From contig JAEUUC010000005.1 in NCBI GenBank assembly GCA_016787665.1, positions 62,001 through 126,000 of the forward strand: a stretch of 64,000 nt of DNA. Direction: 5' to 3'. A program made the translations under genes and the position numbers. The notes under the pieces are model-generated. The model was not told the DNA's origin, made no database searches, and saw nothing but the letters and a program-made list of their open reading frames with translations. Source of the stretch: Cyclobacteriaceae bacterium. GTDB taxonomy: Bacteria > Bacteroidota > Bacteroidia > Cytophagales > Cyclobacteriaceae. Every line of letters starts with the position of its first letter. Position 1 is the stretch's first letter. Shown in pieces: positions 1 through 8,801 of the stretch.

Positions 1-783
1 CTCAGCTTTCAAAAGACAGGAGTTGAGCAACCGAGTTTTACGGGGGCCCATTTTTCGGCCGGAAAGAATTTGTACCAGGGCGCGTTCTCCTATATCGGGC
101 AGAATGTGAAAGTAGGCGACAACGTGAAGATCTACCCGCACGTCTTTATTGGCGATAACGTGGAGATTGGCAGCAACACCATTTTACACCCCAACGTCAA
201 GATTTATTCCGGTACACGCATCGGCAGCCAGTGTGAAATTCATGCCGGCACCGTCATTGGCAGCGATGGATTTGGTTTTGCTCCGCAAGAGGACGGCAGC
301 TACAAAACCATTCCACAGTTAGGCAACGTCATCATCGAGGACAACGTGTCGATAGGCGCCAACACTGTCATTGACTGTGCAACCATGATGGGCGATGCCA
401 CGGTAATTCGAAAAGGGGTAAAACTGGATAACCTGATTCAGATTGCCCATAACGTTGAGGTGGGAAAAAATACGGTGATTGCGGCTCAGGCGGGAGTCTC
501 CGGCTCCAGCAAGATCGGGGAAAACTCGATGATTGCCGGCCAGGTGGGCATCGCGGGCCACCTGGTGATTGCCAACAACACCTCCATTGGTGCACAGGCC
601 GGCATTTCAAAATCCATCAAAGAAGAAGGCCAGCGTTTGTTGGGCTACCCCGCCATCGATATTAAAGAGTACTTCCGCTGTTACGCAGTGTTCAAACGTT
701 TGCCGGATATCAACGACCGCCTGCGCGAACTGGAAAAGCGGGTTGGCAAACCCGAATCGATTGAATCGAACGGGCACGCCTAG
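1..783 (+). CDS. lpxD: UDP-3-O-acylglucosamine N-acyltransferase LpxD (5' end outside window)
   Basis: LpxD adds the second (N-linked) 3-hydroxyacyl chain in lipid A synthesis, acting in the cytosol with acyl-ACP. The frame is open from base 1, so the gene enters from the left. About 260 residues are visible and the N-terminal uridine-binding part (roughly 80-90 residues of a usual ~345) is missing. What is seen is a left-handed beta-helix of hexapeptide repeats (for example [16 protein letters not shown]) and the QIAHN motif that holds the catalytic His in this family, followed by a short C-terminal helical tail. A TTG at 70 is not the start. It is followed 57 bases later by lpxC-fabZ and lpxA, which fixes the assignment. 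Confidence 0.95.
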   Translation, partial: LSFQKTGVEQPSFTGAHFSAGKNLYQGAFSYIGQNVKVGDNVKIYPHVFIGDNVEIGSNTILHPNVKIYSGTRIGSQCEIHAGTVIGSDGFGFAPQEDGSYKTIPQLGNVIIEDNVSIGANTVIDCATMMGDATVIRKGVKLDNLIQIAHNVEVGKNTVIAAQAGVSGSSKIGENSMIAGQVGIAGHLVIANNTSIGAQAGISKSIKEEGQRLLGYPAIDIKEYFRCYAVFKRLPDINDRLRELEKRVGKPESIESNGHA

Positions 784-794
784 TTCGCTAACGT

Positions 795-824
795 TTTGAT
801 TTCGGGCTAATTAGGTTAAATTTG
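795..824 (+). promoter_or_regulatory. Bacteroidota-type promoter for lpxC-fabZ
   Basis: TTTG at 795-798 and TAAATTTG at 817-824 are separated by 18 bases. This matches the Bacteroidota primary sigma consensus (TTTG at -33, TAnnTTTG at -7). The predicted start of transcription lies a few bases upstream of the ATG at 841, so the leader would be short. It suggests lpxC-fabZ can be transcribed separately from lpxD. Confidence 0.65.
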
Positions 825-840
825 CGGACTTTTTGCCGCA

Positions 841-2238
841 ATGCTGCAATACAAGCAACAAACCATTAAAAAGTCGGTGAGTATTTCGGGTGTCGGACTC
901 CACACCGGGGTGCAGACCACCATGACCTTCTTACCGGCCAAACCGAATCACGGTTACAAATTTCAACGGGTTGACCTGCCGGGGTCACCGATCATTGACG
1001 CCAACTGCGACCTGGTGGTGGATGTATCGCGTGGTACGACCATCGAACAAAACGGGGGACGCGTCAGCACGATTGAACATACCCTGGCCGCCCTGGTTGG
1101 TCTCGAAATCGACAACGTGCTGATTCAGATTGACGGGCCCGAAGCTCCGATTATGGATGGCAGCTCGATCCAGTTTGTGAACGTATTGAAAGAGGCTGGG
1201 ACCGAAGAGCAGAACGCCTTGCGCGACTTTTTCGAAGTACAGGATTCCATCTTCTATCGCGACTCCTCCCGCAACGTGGAGATTGCCGCCTTGCCACTTG
1301 ACGATTATCGCGTAACGGTGATGATCGACTATAACTCTCCGGTGTTAGGCAGCCAACATGCTTCCATTACCAATATTGGCCAGTTTGAAAAAGAAATAGC
1401 CAGTTGCCGCACGTTCTGCTTCCTCCATGAATTGGAGATGCTCTACAAGAACAACCTGATTAAGGGGGGCGATCTGAACAACGCCATCGTGATTGTGGAT
1501 CGTATTGTAGAGCCGCACGAGTTGGATAACATTGCCCAGATGTTGGGCAAACCGAAAGTTGAGGTTAAGAAAGAAGGCATTCTCAACAATATTGAACTGC
1601 GCTACAACAATGAACCGGCCCGGCATAAGTTGCTGGATATTATCGGTGACCTGGCCTTGGCCGGTAGACCGTTGAAAGCGCAAATATTGGCTGCCCGCCC
1701 GGGCCATGCCGCAAATGTGGCCTTTGCGAAAAAACTGAAGAAGGCCATGATTGAGTCCGACAAGAAGGGAGTGCCGCGCTACAACCCCGCGTTGCCTCCG
1801 GTGATGGACATCAATCAAATCCGCAACATTCTGCCCCACCGCTATCCGTTTCTGCTGATTGACAAAATCATTTACCTCGACAAGGAAAGTGTTGCCGGGG
1901 TAAAAAATGTCACCATGAATGAGCCCTTCTTCCAGGGCCACTTCCCGGGCAATCCTGTGTTTCCGGGCGTGCTGCAGGTGGAGGCCATGGCCCAGATTGG
2001 CGGTATTCTGGTGCTTAACACAGTGCCCGATCCGGAAAATTACTGGACGTATTTCCTCGGTATCGATGAAATGAAATTCCGCAAGATGGTGCTGCCGGGC
2101 GATACATTGGTGATCCAATGCGACCTGATGGCACCGATCAAACGCGGCATCGCCAAAATGTATGGCCGCGCCTATGTAGGCAACACATTGGTTTGCGAAG
2201 GCACCATGACGGCCAGTATCGTACGCAAAGACTCATGA
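841..2238 (+). CDS. lpxC-fabZ: bifunctional UDP-3-O-acyl-N-acetylglucosamine deacetylase / 3-hydroxyacyl-ACP dehydratase (LpxC-FabZ fusion)
   Basis: This is a 465-residue fusion. Residues 1-~310 are LpxC, the zinc deacetylase that commits to lipid A synthesis. Zinc ligands are seen as H80 (in EHTLAAL) and H262/D266 (HKLLDIIGD), with the catalytic-base region at H289 (GHAANVAF). Residues ~320-465 are FabZ, the hot-dog-fold dehydratase of fatty acid elongation, with H367 in GHFPGNP and E381 in QVEAMAQ. The fusion of the two is characteristic of Bacteroidota. It places enzymes competing for 3-hydroxyacyl-ACP on one chain. The stop codon overlaps the lpxA start by four bases (ATGA), so the two are translationally coupled. 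Confidence 0.97.
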   Translation: MLQYKQQTIKKSVSISGVGLHTGVQTTMTFLPAKPNHGYKFQRVDLPGSPIIDANCDLVVDVSRGTTIEQNGGRVSTIEHTLAALVGLEIDNVLIQIDGPEAPIMDGSSIQFVNVLKEAGTEEQNALRDFFEVQDSIFYRDSSRNVEIAALPLDDYRVTVMIDYNSPVLGSQHASITNIGQFEKEIASCRTFCFLHELEMLYKNNLIKGGDLNNAIVIVDRIVEPHELDNIAQMLGKPKVEVKKEGILNNIELRYNNEPARHKLLDIIGDLALAGRPLKAQILAARPGHAANVAFAKKLKKAMIESDKKGVPRYNPALPPVMDINQIRNILPHRYPFLLIDKIIYLDKESVAGVKNVTMNEPFFQGHFPGNPVFPGVLQVEAMAQIGGILVLNTVPDPENYWTYFLGIDEMKFRKMVLPGDTLVIQCDLMAPIKRGIAKMYGRAYVGNTLVCEGTMTASIVRKDS

Positions 2239-3035
2239 GCAAGTACCCGTTAGCGAATGTACACCCGGAGGCTGTCATCGGCCAGAATGTAATCATTGAA
2301 CCGTTTGCCACCGTTCAAAAAGATGTTGTGATTGGCGATGGCTGCTGGATTGGGCCGAACGCCATTCTGTGGGATGGTGCCCGCCTGGGAAAAAATGTAA
2401 AGATCTATCCCGGGGCCTCCGTCTCCTCGGTTCCGCAAGACCTGAAGTTTGCCGGTGAAAAAACAGAAACCTTCATTGGCGACAACACCGTAATCCGCGA
2501 ATACGTAACCATCAGCCGCGGTACCACCGACAAGATGAAGACCGTGATTGGCAAAAATTGCCTGCTGATGGCCTATGTCCATGTTGCCCACGATTGTCTC
2601 ATCGGTAACCAGTGCATTCTGGTGAACACGGTTCAAGTTGCAGGTCACGTTACGATTGACGACTGGGCCATCATTGGCGGAGCCAGTGCCTTGCATCAGT
2701 TTGTAAAGGTGGGTGCGCATGTGATGGTATCGGGTGGATCGCTGGTGCGCAAAGATGTGCCGCCTTTTACCAAGGCGGCCCGCGAGCCCCTCACCTACAG
2801 CGGTATCAATTCCGTGGGACTGCGCAGGCGCGGATTCACCTCCGAAAAAATTTCCGAGATACAAGAGATCTACCGGTACATCTTTTTGAAGGGATTGAAC
2901 AATTCAAAAGCGCTCGACCTGGTGGAAGCGGAATTGCCAGCCAGCGAGGAACGTACCTATATCGTCAATTTCATCCGTTCGTCCGAGCGGGGTATTCTAA
3001 AGGGATTCACGGCCAGCGCATCGGTTGAGGAATGA
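2235..3035 (+). CDS. lpxA: acyl-ACP--UDP-N-acetylglucosamine O-acyltransferase LpxA
   Basis: LpxA catalyses the first step of lipid A synthesis, moving a 3-hydroxyacyl group from ACP to the 3-OH of UDP-GlcNAc. The start chosen is the ATG at 2235, giving MSKYPLANVHPEAVIG and 266 residues, close to the usual ~262. A longer open frame from 2118 lies inside lpxC-fabZ and is not credible. Left-handed beta-helix hexapeptide repeats cover residues ~10-190, and the conserved catalytic His lies in the VHVAHDC segment. It overlaps lpxC-fabZ and the downstream ABC ATPase by four bases each. Confidence 0.95.
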   Translation: MSKYPLANVHPEAVIGQNVIIEPFATVQKDVVIGDGCWIGPNAILWDGARLGKNVKIYPGASVSSVPQDLKFAGEKTETFIGDNTVIREYVTISRGTTDKMKTVIGKNCLLMAYVHVAHDCLIGNQCILVNTVQVAGHVTIDDWAIIGGASALHQFVKVGAHVMVSGGSLVRKDVPPFTKAAREPLTYSGINSVGLRRRGFTSEKISEIQEIYRYIFLKGLNNSKALDLVEAELPASEERTYIVNFIRSSERGILKGFTASASVEE

Positions 3036-3655
3036 CCATCACCGCCACCGGTTTGGGTAAGCGCTTCCAACGCGAGTGGATATTTCGAAAACTGGATTAC
3101 TCGTTTGAGCCGGGCGTTCACGCCATTGTAGGGCCCAACGGTTCGGGCAAGTCTACGCTGCTCCACGTTTTATGGGGACAGATGCCTCCCAGCGAAGGAA
3201 TTGTGCATTTCACCGAAGGAGGCCAGCCCATTCCGGTAGACGATGTTTTTCAGCACCTGGCCATTGCCGCTCCATATATGGATTTGCCCGACCAATTCAC
3301 GGTAGCCGAGATGATTCAATTTCATTTTCGGTTCAAGCAGGCCCGTGAAGGAGCTTCGGTGGAAGATTGGTTGAATCTTCTGGAGTTGGGTCATGCCCGC
3401 AGCCTTTTCGTGCGAGACCTGTCCTCGGGCATGAAACAGCGGTTAAAACTGGGCTTGGCCATGGTATCGAGGGCCTCCCTATTATTCCTGGACGAACCCA
3501 CAACCAATTTTGACGCTGCGGCCCGCACATGGTACCACCAGTTACTTCACCGGTTGCCAGAGGACCTCACCATTTTAATTGCCACCAACACCACGGAGGA
3601 CTATCCTCCAACAGCCAAAATCATCGATATCCGGTCATTTAAGCGCGGTTACTAG
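3032..3655 (+). CDS. ABC transporter ATP-binding protein
   Basis: This is a 207-residue single nucleotide-binding domain. Walker A is GPNGSGKST at about residues 34-42, the signature is LSSGMKQRLKLG at ~130, and Walker B LLFLDEPTTNFD follows at ~150. No membrane segment and no permease gene are adjacent. The start overlaps the lpxA stop by four bases (ATGA), so it is co-translated with the lipid A genes. Its transport substrate cannot be read from the sequence. A role in lipid A or lipoprotein handling is inference from position only. Confidence 0.9.
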   Translation: MTITATGLGKRFQREWIFRKLDYSFEPGVHAIVGPNGSGKSTLLHVLWGQMPPSEGIVHFTEGGQPIPVDDVFQHLAIAAPYMDLPDQFTVAEMIQFHFRFKQAREGASVEDWLNLLELGHARSLFVRDLSSGMKQRLKLGLAMVSRASLLFLDEPTTNFDAAARTWYHQLLHRLPEDLTILIATNTTEDYPPTAKIIDIRSFKRGY

Positions 3656-3757
3656 TTCTGCAGCGCAGGGATTTAGCTATGTTTAAGACAAAAAAGCGGT
3701 GTAGCCGTTTCCGAAAACTCAGTTTTTTGGTACTTTTAACAACTTAATTCGACCCCA

Positions 3758-4222
3758 ATGAAGGTTTTAAAGTCTTTGGTATCCCTTGTAGCGATCGCAA
3801 GCCTCGTGTTGTTCTCAAATTGCGGAGATGATCCCGCAGAGCCCTCCGTGGAAGAACAGCAGTTAGCGAAGTTGACGAAGACCTGGAAAGTACAAAGTGT
3901 TATCCAGGATAATGTGGATCGCACTACAAACTACCCAAATTTTACGTTAGCGCTCAGCGGAACTCCAGGTGCAACTTCTTATTCGTATTCAACTCCGGTT
4001 CGGCCGACCTTAAAAAGCCCTTGGCCAAATGGAGGGTCATGGGTTTTCGGACAAAGCGTTGAGACCCAAATTATTCGAGACGCAGGATCCCCTGACGAAT
4101 TGCAAATGACATACGTGGTGAGTGACAATTCTCTTCAACTAACATTTAGATTTAATGGCGATGGCTACAATCCCCGGGTAGGTCAAGTAGGTGGTAATTG
4201 GGTGTTCAATTTTGTCCCCTAA
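3758..4222 (+). CDS. putative lipocalin-like lipoprotein
   Basis: This is a 154-residue protein with a lipoprotein signal. A basic start and hydrophobic stretch lead to Cys22 in LFSNC, followed by an acidic GDDP segment. The mature part contains a Trp-containing strand (KTWKVQSV) and several aromatic beta-strand segments, resembling the small lipocalin-like lipoproteins common in Bacteroidota. No specific family is certain. A possible -7 element (TACTTTTA, 3731-3738) lies about 20 bases upstream. The coding sequence looks AT-richer than its neighbours. It converges on mutS2 across a shared terminator. Confidence 0.7.
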   Translation: MKVLKSLVSLVAIASLVLFSNCGDDPAEPSVEEQQLAKLTKTWKVQSVIQDNVDRTTNYPNFTLALSGTPGATSYSYSTPVRPTLKSPWPNGGSWVFGQSVETQIIRDAGSPDELQMTYVVSDNSLQLTFRFNGDGYNPRVGQVGGNWVFNFVP

Positions 4223-4243
4223 GCGAACGAAATAGAAAAATTG

Positions 4244-4268
4244 AAAGAGGCTTCGGCCTCTTTTTTAT
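4244..4268. terminator. bidirectional rho-independent terminator
   Basis: An 8-bp stem (AAAGAGGC/GCCTCTTT) with a TTCG tetraloop spans 4244-4263 and continues into a T-rich run on the plus strand. It sits between the convergent lipoprotein gene and mutS2. The minus-strand T tract is weaker (TTTCAATTTTTC). Confidence 0.8.
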
Positions 4269-6622
4269 TTTAGGGTTACCAGGGTTACCCCTGCCCCACC
4301 CCGGTCGGCATGCTCATCGTTTACCGCCACCACCTCCTTCACGCGCTTGAGCCGGTCGCGAACAATAGATCGCAACACGCCCTCCCCTTTGCCGTGAATG
4401 ATTCTCAACTCGTGCTGACCAAACATGATGGCGTCATCCAGAAATTGATCAAGCACGGTCATCACTTCCTCCGCCCGCTGCCCGCGAATGTCCAGCACGG
4501 GAGTGAATCCCATTCGCTTCTGTACAAGGTTGAGGGCACCCGGAGAAGCTGCCGGCTGAGCCGTTGGCGCCTCGGCACTTTTCACCAGTCGGTTTAGCTT
4601 AACGGATGACCGCAGATCGCCAAACTGAACCTCGGCTGCATCGCCCGAGATGGATAACACACGGCCGGTTACTTCCTGGCCGCGCAGCCGAACAGCTTCG
4701 CCAACCTTAATCGGCCCTACAGGCCCTGATGCCGCCTGCGATTTCACCACCACCTTCTCACTCAATTGCTGCAAACCCTGCCTTACTTTTTTCGTCTCTT
4801 TTTTCTCGGCCTTGTTTTCCCGAATGTGCCGAATGGTCTTCTCAATTTCGCGGTTTGTCTTCGCCAGCAATTCGGCCGCTTCCGCCTTGGCGCGATTGAT
4901 GATTTCCTTCTCCCGCGCAGCCAGTTCATCGGACATGCGCTGGTAACGGTCGCGTTGTTGTTGGGCCTGCGCTCGCAGCGATGCCAATTCCCCTTGCAAG
5001 CGCTCCACATCCAATTTCTCACCCTCCACTTTGCGCAACAACGTTTCGAGCCCGGTAAGCTCCACACCAATGATTTCCTCGGCCTCCCGCAACGTTTCCT
5101 CCGGCAAACCGGTTTTGCGTGCAATTTCCAGGGCGAACGAACTCCCGGGTTTGCCCGTCACCAGCTGAAACAAAGGCTCCAGTTTGTCAGCGTCAAACTG
5201 CATGGCGGCATTTCGTATGCCGGCCGTCCGCTCGGCAAAAAGTTTGAGATTGTAATAATGCGTGGTGGCGATGCCCCAGGCCTTTCGGGCCAGCAAGGCC
5301 TTCAAAATAGCCTCGGCAATACCTCCGCCAAAATTAGGATCTGTGCCGGCCCCCAATTCATCGAGCAACACCAGCGTATTTTCGTTCGCTTGCTGCAAGA
5401 AATACGCGAGGTTGCGCAAGTGCGAACTGTACGTGCTCAGATCATTTTCGATTGACTGCTGATCGCCAATATCAAGCAAAAGATGCTGGAAGACACCTAC
5501 GCGGGAATCCGGATGCACCGGAACCAACAACCCGCATTGAACCATGTATTGAATGAGCCCCACCGTTTTCAGGCACACCGACTTTCCGCCAGCATTGGGG
5601 CCGCTTACCAACAACATGCGATCGGATAGTAAAAGGCTGATGTTTAACGGCACCACGGGGCGCTTGCCCTTGAGTGAAAAGATCAACAACGGATGCCGCG
5701 CTTCGCGCCAGAGCAACTCCGGATGGTTGACCAGCATAGGCCGGGTGGCGCGCAAGTCAATGGCCAGCCGTGCCTTCGCCATGACGAGTTCAAGCCTGGC
5801 CAGCACCCCATAGGCCCCCGACAACTCGGGCGCGTGCATGCGCAGTAAATCTGTGAGGCGGGTGAGTATGCGCACGATCTCCCTGCGCTCTTCGTGTTGC
5901 AGATCGCGAATCTCATTACTTCCTTCCAAAACTTCCGCTGGCTCGATAAAAACCGTCTGACCCGTGGCGGATTCGTCCGCCAAAAATCCGTTCAACTTGC
6001 GTTTGTGTTCCGCCATAACCGGAATCACCATCCGGCCATCGCGCAACGTGGGCGAGGCTCCCTCCGGCACCCAGCCCTGCTCAACCGATTTCCGGAAAAT
6101 AGAATCCACCAGCTTTCGAACGCGGCTTTGCTCTTCGCGAAGTCGTTTGCGCAACCGCGCCAATTCTGGAGAGGCGTGGTCGTGAAGTTTACCGCTATCA
6201 TCAAAGGGATGGCGGAGTTCTTTCAAAAATCCAGCAGGAAGTGATACGGGCCGGATCATGGATGCCAAAGCCGGAAACCGCTCGCCCTCACGTGCAGCAA
6301 ACGTAACCCACTGACTAATGATCCCGAGGGACTGAATGAGCGACCAGATCTGCGATTCTTCGAGAAACGCACCTTCCGGCATCACTCGCTCAAGCAACGG
6401 TTGAGGATCTTCGTACGATCCGCCCGGAAAAGGCAAGCCCGAAGAAAGAAGTTCGCACGTGGCGTGCACCTCGTCTAACTGAGTCTGAATGGTGGCCCGG
6501 TCGGTCTGAAAATGTAATCCATCCACCTCACGGTGGCCCAGCCCCGAAGCACAATATTGGTGAAGACGTTGCCGAAGCACGTCAAACCCCAACTTTACCT
6601 CCACCTCGCGGGGATAAACCAT
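4265..6622 (-). CDS. mutS2: endonuclease MutS2
   Basis: This 785-residue MutS2 family protein suppresses homologous recombination and/or acts on stalled ribosomes in the characterised members. The MutS core/lever region occupies residues ~1-300. Walker A is at about 337-345 (SGPNAGGKS) and Walker B is LLDELGAGTD. A long charged coiled-coil clamp follows (~520-640), and a C-terminal Smr nuclease domain (~705-785) has the LDIRGQRAEE and HGKGEG motifs. MutS2 lacks the mismatch-binding domain of MutS1. It lies three bases downstream of the DUF4296 gene on the same strand. Confidence 0.95.
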   Translation of the reverse strand: MVYPREVEVKLGFDVLRQRLHQYCASGLGHREVDGLHFQTDRATIQTQLDEVHATCELLSSGLPFPGGSYEDPQPLLERVMPEGAFLEESQIWSLIQSLGIISQWVTFAAREGERFPALASMIRPVSLPAGFLKELRHPFDDSGKLHDHASPELARLRKRLREEQSRVRKLVDSIFRKSVEQGWVPEGASPTLRDGRMVIPVMAEHKRKLNGFLADESATGQTVFIEPAEVLEGSNEIRDLQHEERREIVRILTRLTDLLRMHAPELSGAYGVLARLELVMAKARLAIDLRATRPMLVNHPELLWREARHPLLIFSLKGKRPVVPLNISLLLSDRMLLVSGPNAGGKSVCLKTVGLIQYMVQCGLLVPVHPDSRVGVFQHLLLDIGDQQSIENDLSTYSSHLRNLAYFLQQANENTLVLLDELGAGTDPNFGGGIAEAILKALLARKAWGIATTHYYNLKLFAERTAGIRNAAMQFDADKLEPLFQLVTGKPGSSFALEIARKTGLPEETLREAEEIIGVELTGLETLLRKVEGEKLDVERLQGELASLRAQAQQQRDRYQRMSDELAAREKEIINRAKAEAAELLAKTNREIEKTIRHIRENKAEKKETKKVRQGLQQLSEKVVVKSQAASGPVGPIKVGEAVRLRGQEVTGRVLSISGDAAEVQFGDLRSSVKLNRLVKSAEAPTAQPAASPGALNLVQKRMGFTPVLDIRGQRAEEVMTVLDQFLDDAIMFGQHELRIIHGKGEGVLRSIVRDRLKRVKEVVAVNDEHADRGGAGVTLVTLK

Positions 6623-6624
6623 GA

Positions 6625-6969
6625 CTATTGACTTTGCGTATTGAACGGCATGCGCTGTTCGCGCAAGCTGAGGGTATCAATGGCGGCCTCCAGAATGCGA
6701 TCGAACTCCTTGGGATGTTCAAAGTAATATTGGTACGACAGGCGGACGATGGAATCGGAAACGCCATAGCGCTCCGCCAAATTCCGTTCATGGGCCTGGA
6801 ATATTTTTCGAGCTGAATCCGCCTTCATCGGAAACTGACTCATCCGAGCCTCGGCCAGGTAGATGTCAACCAGGAACAACGTCATTTGTTGTTCGTCCAA
6901 AATCCCAGGCGGTCGGGCGTCACGCCCACACGCCATCAGCACCATCAATATCAGAGGCAAGCATCTCAT
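6625..6969 (-). CDS. DUF4296 domain lipoprotein
   Basis: This 114-residue protein carries a lipoprotein signal (LMVLMAC, Cys14). The mature part fits the DUF4296 pattern: an LDEQQMTLFLVDIYLAEA helix and a YGVSDSIVRLSYQYYFEHPKEFDRIL helix ending the domain. The family is confined to Bacteroidota and its function is unknown. It is probably co-transcribed with mutS2 (three-base gap). It is divergent from the DUF58 gene. Confidence 0.8.
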   Translation of the reverse strand: MRCLPLILMVLMACGRDARPPGILDEQQMTLFLVDIYLAEARMSQFPMKADSARKIFQAHERNLAERYGVSDSIVRLSYQYYFEHPKEFDRILEAAIDTLSLREQRMPFNTQSQ

Positions 6970-7023
6970 AAATACGGGCGAAAATTAGTCATAATTGAAG
7001 TATTTTTGTTGCTTTTACACGCC
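6970..7023. promoter_or_regulatory. divergent promoter region, DUF4296/mutS2 and DUF58 operon
   Basis: On the plus strand TATTTTTG at 7001-7008 matches the TAnnTTTG -7 element and lies 15 bases before the TTG start at 7024. On the minus strand TAATTTTC (about 6987-6980) lies close before the ATG at 6969. No convincing -33 element is seen for either. Confidence 0.5.
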
Positions 7024-7902
7024 TTGAAAGAGCTACTGAAGAAGTTGAGGAAGTACGAGATCCAGGTGCGGAAGGCCATCAACAGCCAGATGCAGGGCGA
7101 CTTTCACTCCATCTTTAAGGGCACCGGGCTTGAGTTTGACGATGTGCGGCCGTACCAATATGGCGATGACATTCGAACGATTGACTGGAATGTGAGCGCA
7201 AAAGGTCACGGCACGTTTGTGAAAACCTTTAAGGAGGAAAAAGAGCAAACCATTTTTTTCATTCTGGACGTGAGTGCCTCGCAGGAAATCGGGAAACCGG
7301 GGCAAACCAAACTGGATGTAGCCCGCGAGATGTGCGGTGTGCTGGCCCTTTCGGGTGCCCGGGAATCGAGCCAGATCGGATTAATCTGCTACAGCGACCG
7401 GCGCGAGTACTACCTGAAGCCAAAAAAAGGCATGGCCCAGGCCTACGAATTGATTTTGGCACTCGCGCGATTAAAACGGCTTTCCGACAAGACAAATCTC
7501 AACCGGGCGGTGGCTTTTGCGTTGAATTCCATCAAACGCAGAAGCGTAATTGTCATGATCTCCGATTTCGTAGACGAAGGATTTTATCCCAATCTGAAAT
7601 CACTCGCCCGCAAACACGATCTGGTGCTGATCCGCGTAAGCGATAAACGCGAAACGCAGTTACCAAAGTTGGGCATCATTCCGGTGCTGGAAAAAGAAAC
7701 TCACCGTACGCTTTGGGTGAATAGCTCTTTTGGTACTTTTCGGGAAAGCATCAGTGCGCACCACCGCGAACGGGTGGAGGAATTGGCCAGCTTTAGCCGC
7801 AAGCACCAGATCAACTTTGTATCGGTGGAGACTGATGAAGACTACGTGCCCAAACTACTGCGGCTATTCAAAGTGCGGAACAAGACGGTGAAGCGGGTGT
7901 GA
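7024..7902 (+). CDS. DUF58 domain-containing protein (Bat operon)
   Basis: This 292-residue DUF58 protein belongs to the MoxR/Bat class of chaperone-linked proteins. The start is set at a TTG (7024), giving MKELLKKLRKYEIQVRKA, the N-terminus typical of the family. The open frame runs further upstream, but that part lies antisense to the DUF4296 gene. The DUF58 hallmark GDDIRTIDWN is at about residues 55-65, and a VWA-like strand FILDVSASQ follows at ~79. The stop overlaps the next start by one base (TGATG). The neighbours are a BatD-like protein and a VWA protein. Confidence 0.9.
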   Translation: MKELLKKLRKYEIQVRKAINSQMQGDFHSIFKGTGLEFDDVRPYQYGDDIRTIDWNVSAKGHGTFVKTFKEEKEQTIFFILDVSASQEIGKPGQTKLDVAREMCGVLALSGARESSQIGLICYSDRREYYLKPKKGMAQAYELILALARLKRLSDKTNLNRAVAFALNSIKRRSVIVMISDFVDEGFYPNLKSLARKHDLVLIRVSDKRETQLPKLGIIPVLEKETHRTLWVNSSFGTFRESISAHHRERVEELASFSRKHQINFVSVETDEDYVPKLLRLFKVRNKTVKRV

Positions 7903-8801
7903 TGAAGCGACTTATTCTGGTCATGTTGACGGTGGGGTGTGGGGCAAACGTCTCGGCTCAGTCGGTTGCCGTGCGTGGCCAATTTCTTACTGACTCGGTC
8001 TCGGTTGGTCAGCCCGTGAAATATGCGTTGACGGTGCGTTACCCGTCAGCCTTCCTCCTGCTAATGCCCGACTCCACTTTCAAATTTGAACCCTTTGAAT
8101 GGTCGGGGCGAACGTATTTCCCAACGCACACCGAGAATGGCGTCAGTCTGGATAGTCTCGTGTACCAGCTTACCTCGTTTGAAATTGACTCCATCCAGAC
8201 ATTGGCAGTTCCGGTATTCGTAGTCAATAAACAGGACTGCACGGCTGTATGGCCTGAGAATGATACGTTGTTTTTTTCCAAACGTGTATTTCAATTGCCC
8301 GACTCGCTGAGCGCCAACGCCCTGCCGTTGCGCACGAACACGGATTACTGGAAAGTGCCCTGGCAACTCAACACGATCTTGATCGCCTTAGCCTTGATCG
8401 TAACCGTGGTCGGCCTGACCATCGTGTGGCTGATCTTTGGAAAAAGAATCAGGAGGTATTGGCGACTTCGTAAACTCAACCGGCAACACCTGGCATTTGT
8501 CCGCCAATTCAATCAGCAGCTTGATCAATTGCAGTTTGCGTACTCGGTTACACGGGCCGAAGGCCTGGTAGTGGTATGGAAGAACTATATGGAGCAATTA
8601 GTCGGCCAGCCCTTTACCAAATTAACAACCAAAGAAATTCTGCAGCGGGAAAAAGAAGGCGATTTGGGTGAGGCCCTGAGAGCCACCGATCGACTGATCT
8701 ATGGCGGCATAGGTTCTTTCGAGGAGAGCGCGTTTGCTCGCCTCCGGCAGTTCAGCGAATCAAAGTTCGAACAAATACGTAACCAGGTGCAGCATGGATA
8801 A
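7902..8801 (+). CDS. BatD-like membrane protein
   Basis: This is a 299-residue protein with an N-terminal signal peptide ending near NVSAQ, a beta-rich periplasmic part (~20-145), one transmembrane helix (ILIALALIVTVVGLTIVW, about 153-172) and a basic cytoplasmic C-terminal domain. The layout and position between DUF58 and a VWA protein match the BatD/DUF4381-type partner in Bacteroidota. It is shorter than classical BatD (~600 residues). A GTG three bases upstream is an alternative start. The 3' end overlaps the VWA gene by eight bases. Confidence 0.65.
   Translation: MKRLILVMLTVGCGANVSAQSVAVRGQFLTDSVSVGQPVKYALTVRYPSAFLLLMPDSTFKFEPFEWSGRTYFPTHTENGVSLDSLVYQLTSFEIDSIQTLAVPVFVVNKQDCTAVWPENDTLFFSKRVFQLPDSLSANALPLRTNTDYWKVPWQLNTILIALALIVTVVGLTIVWLIFGKRIRRYWRLRKLNRQHLAFVRQFNQQLDQLQFAYSVTRAEGLVVVWKNYMEQLVGQPFTKLTTKEILQREKEGDLGEALRATDRLIYGGIGSFEESAFARLRQFSESKFEQIRNQVQHG

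Noticed and set aside
70..783. TTG at 70 as the lpxD start
   Set aside because: The frame is open upstream to base 1 and the family needs about 80-90 more N-terminal residues.
4766..5455. Plus-strand open frame of 229 codons inside mutS2
   Set aside because: Shadow of mutS2 on the opposite strand. No start context or family signal.
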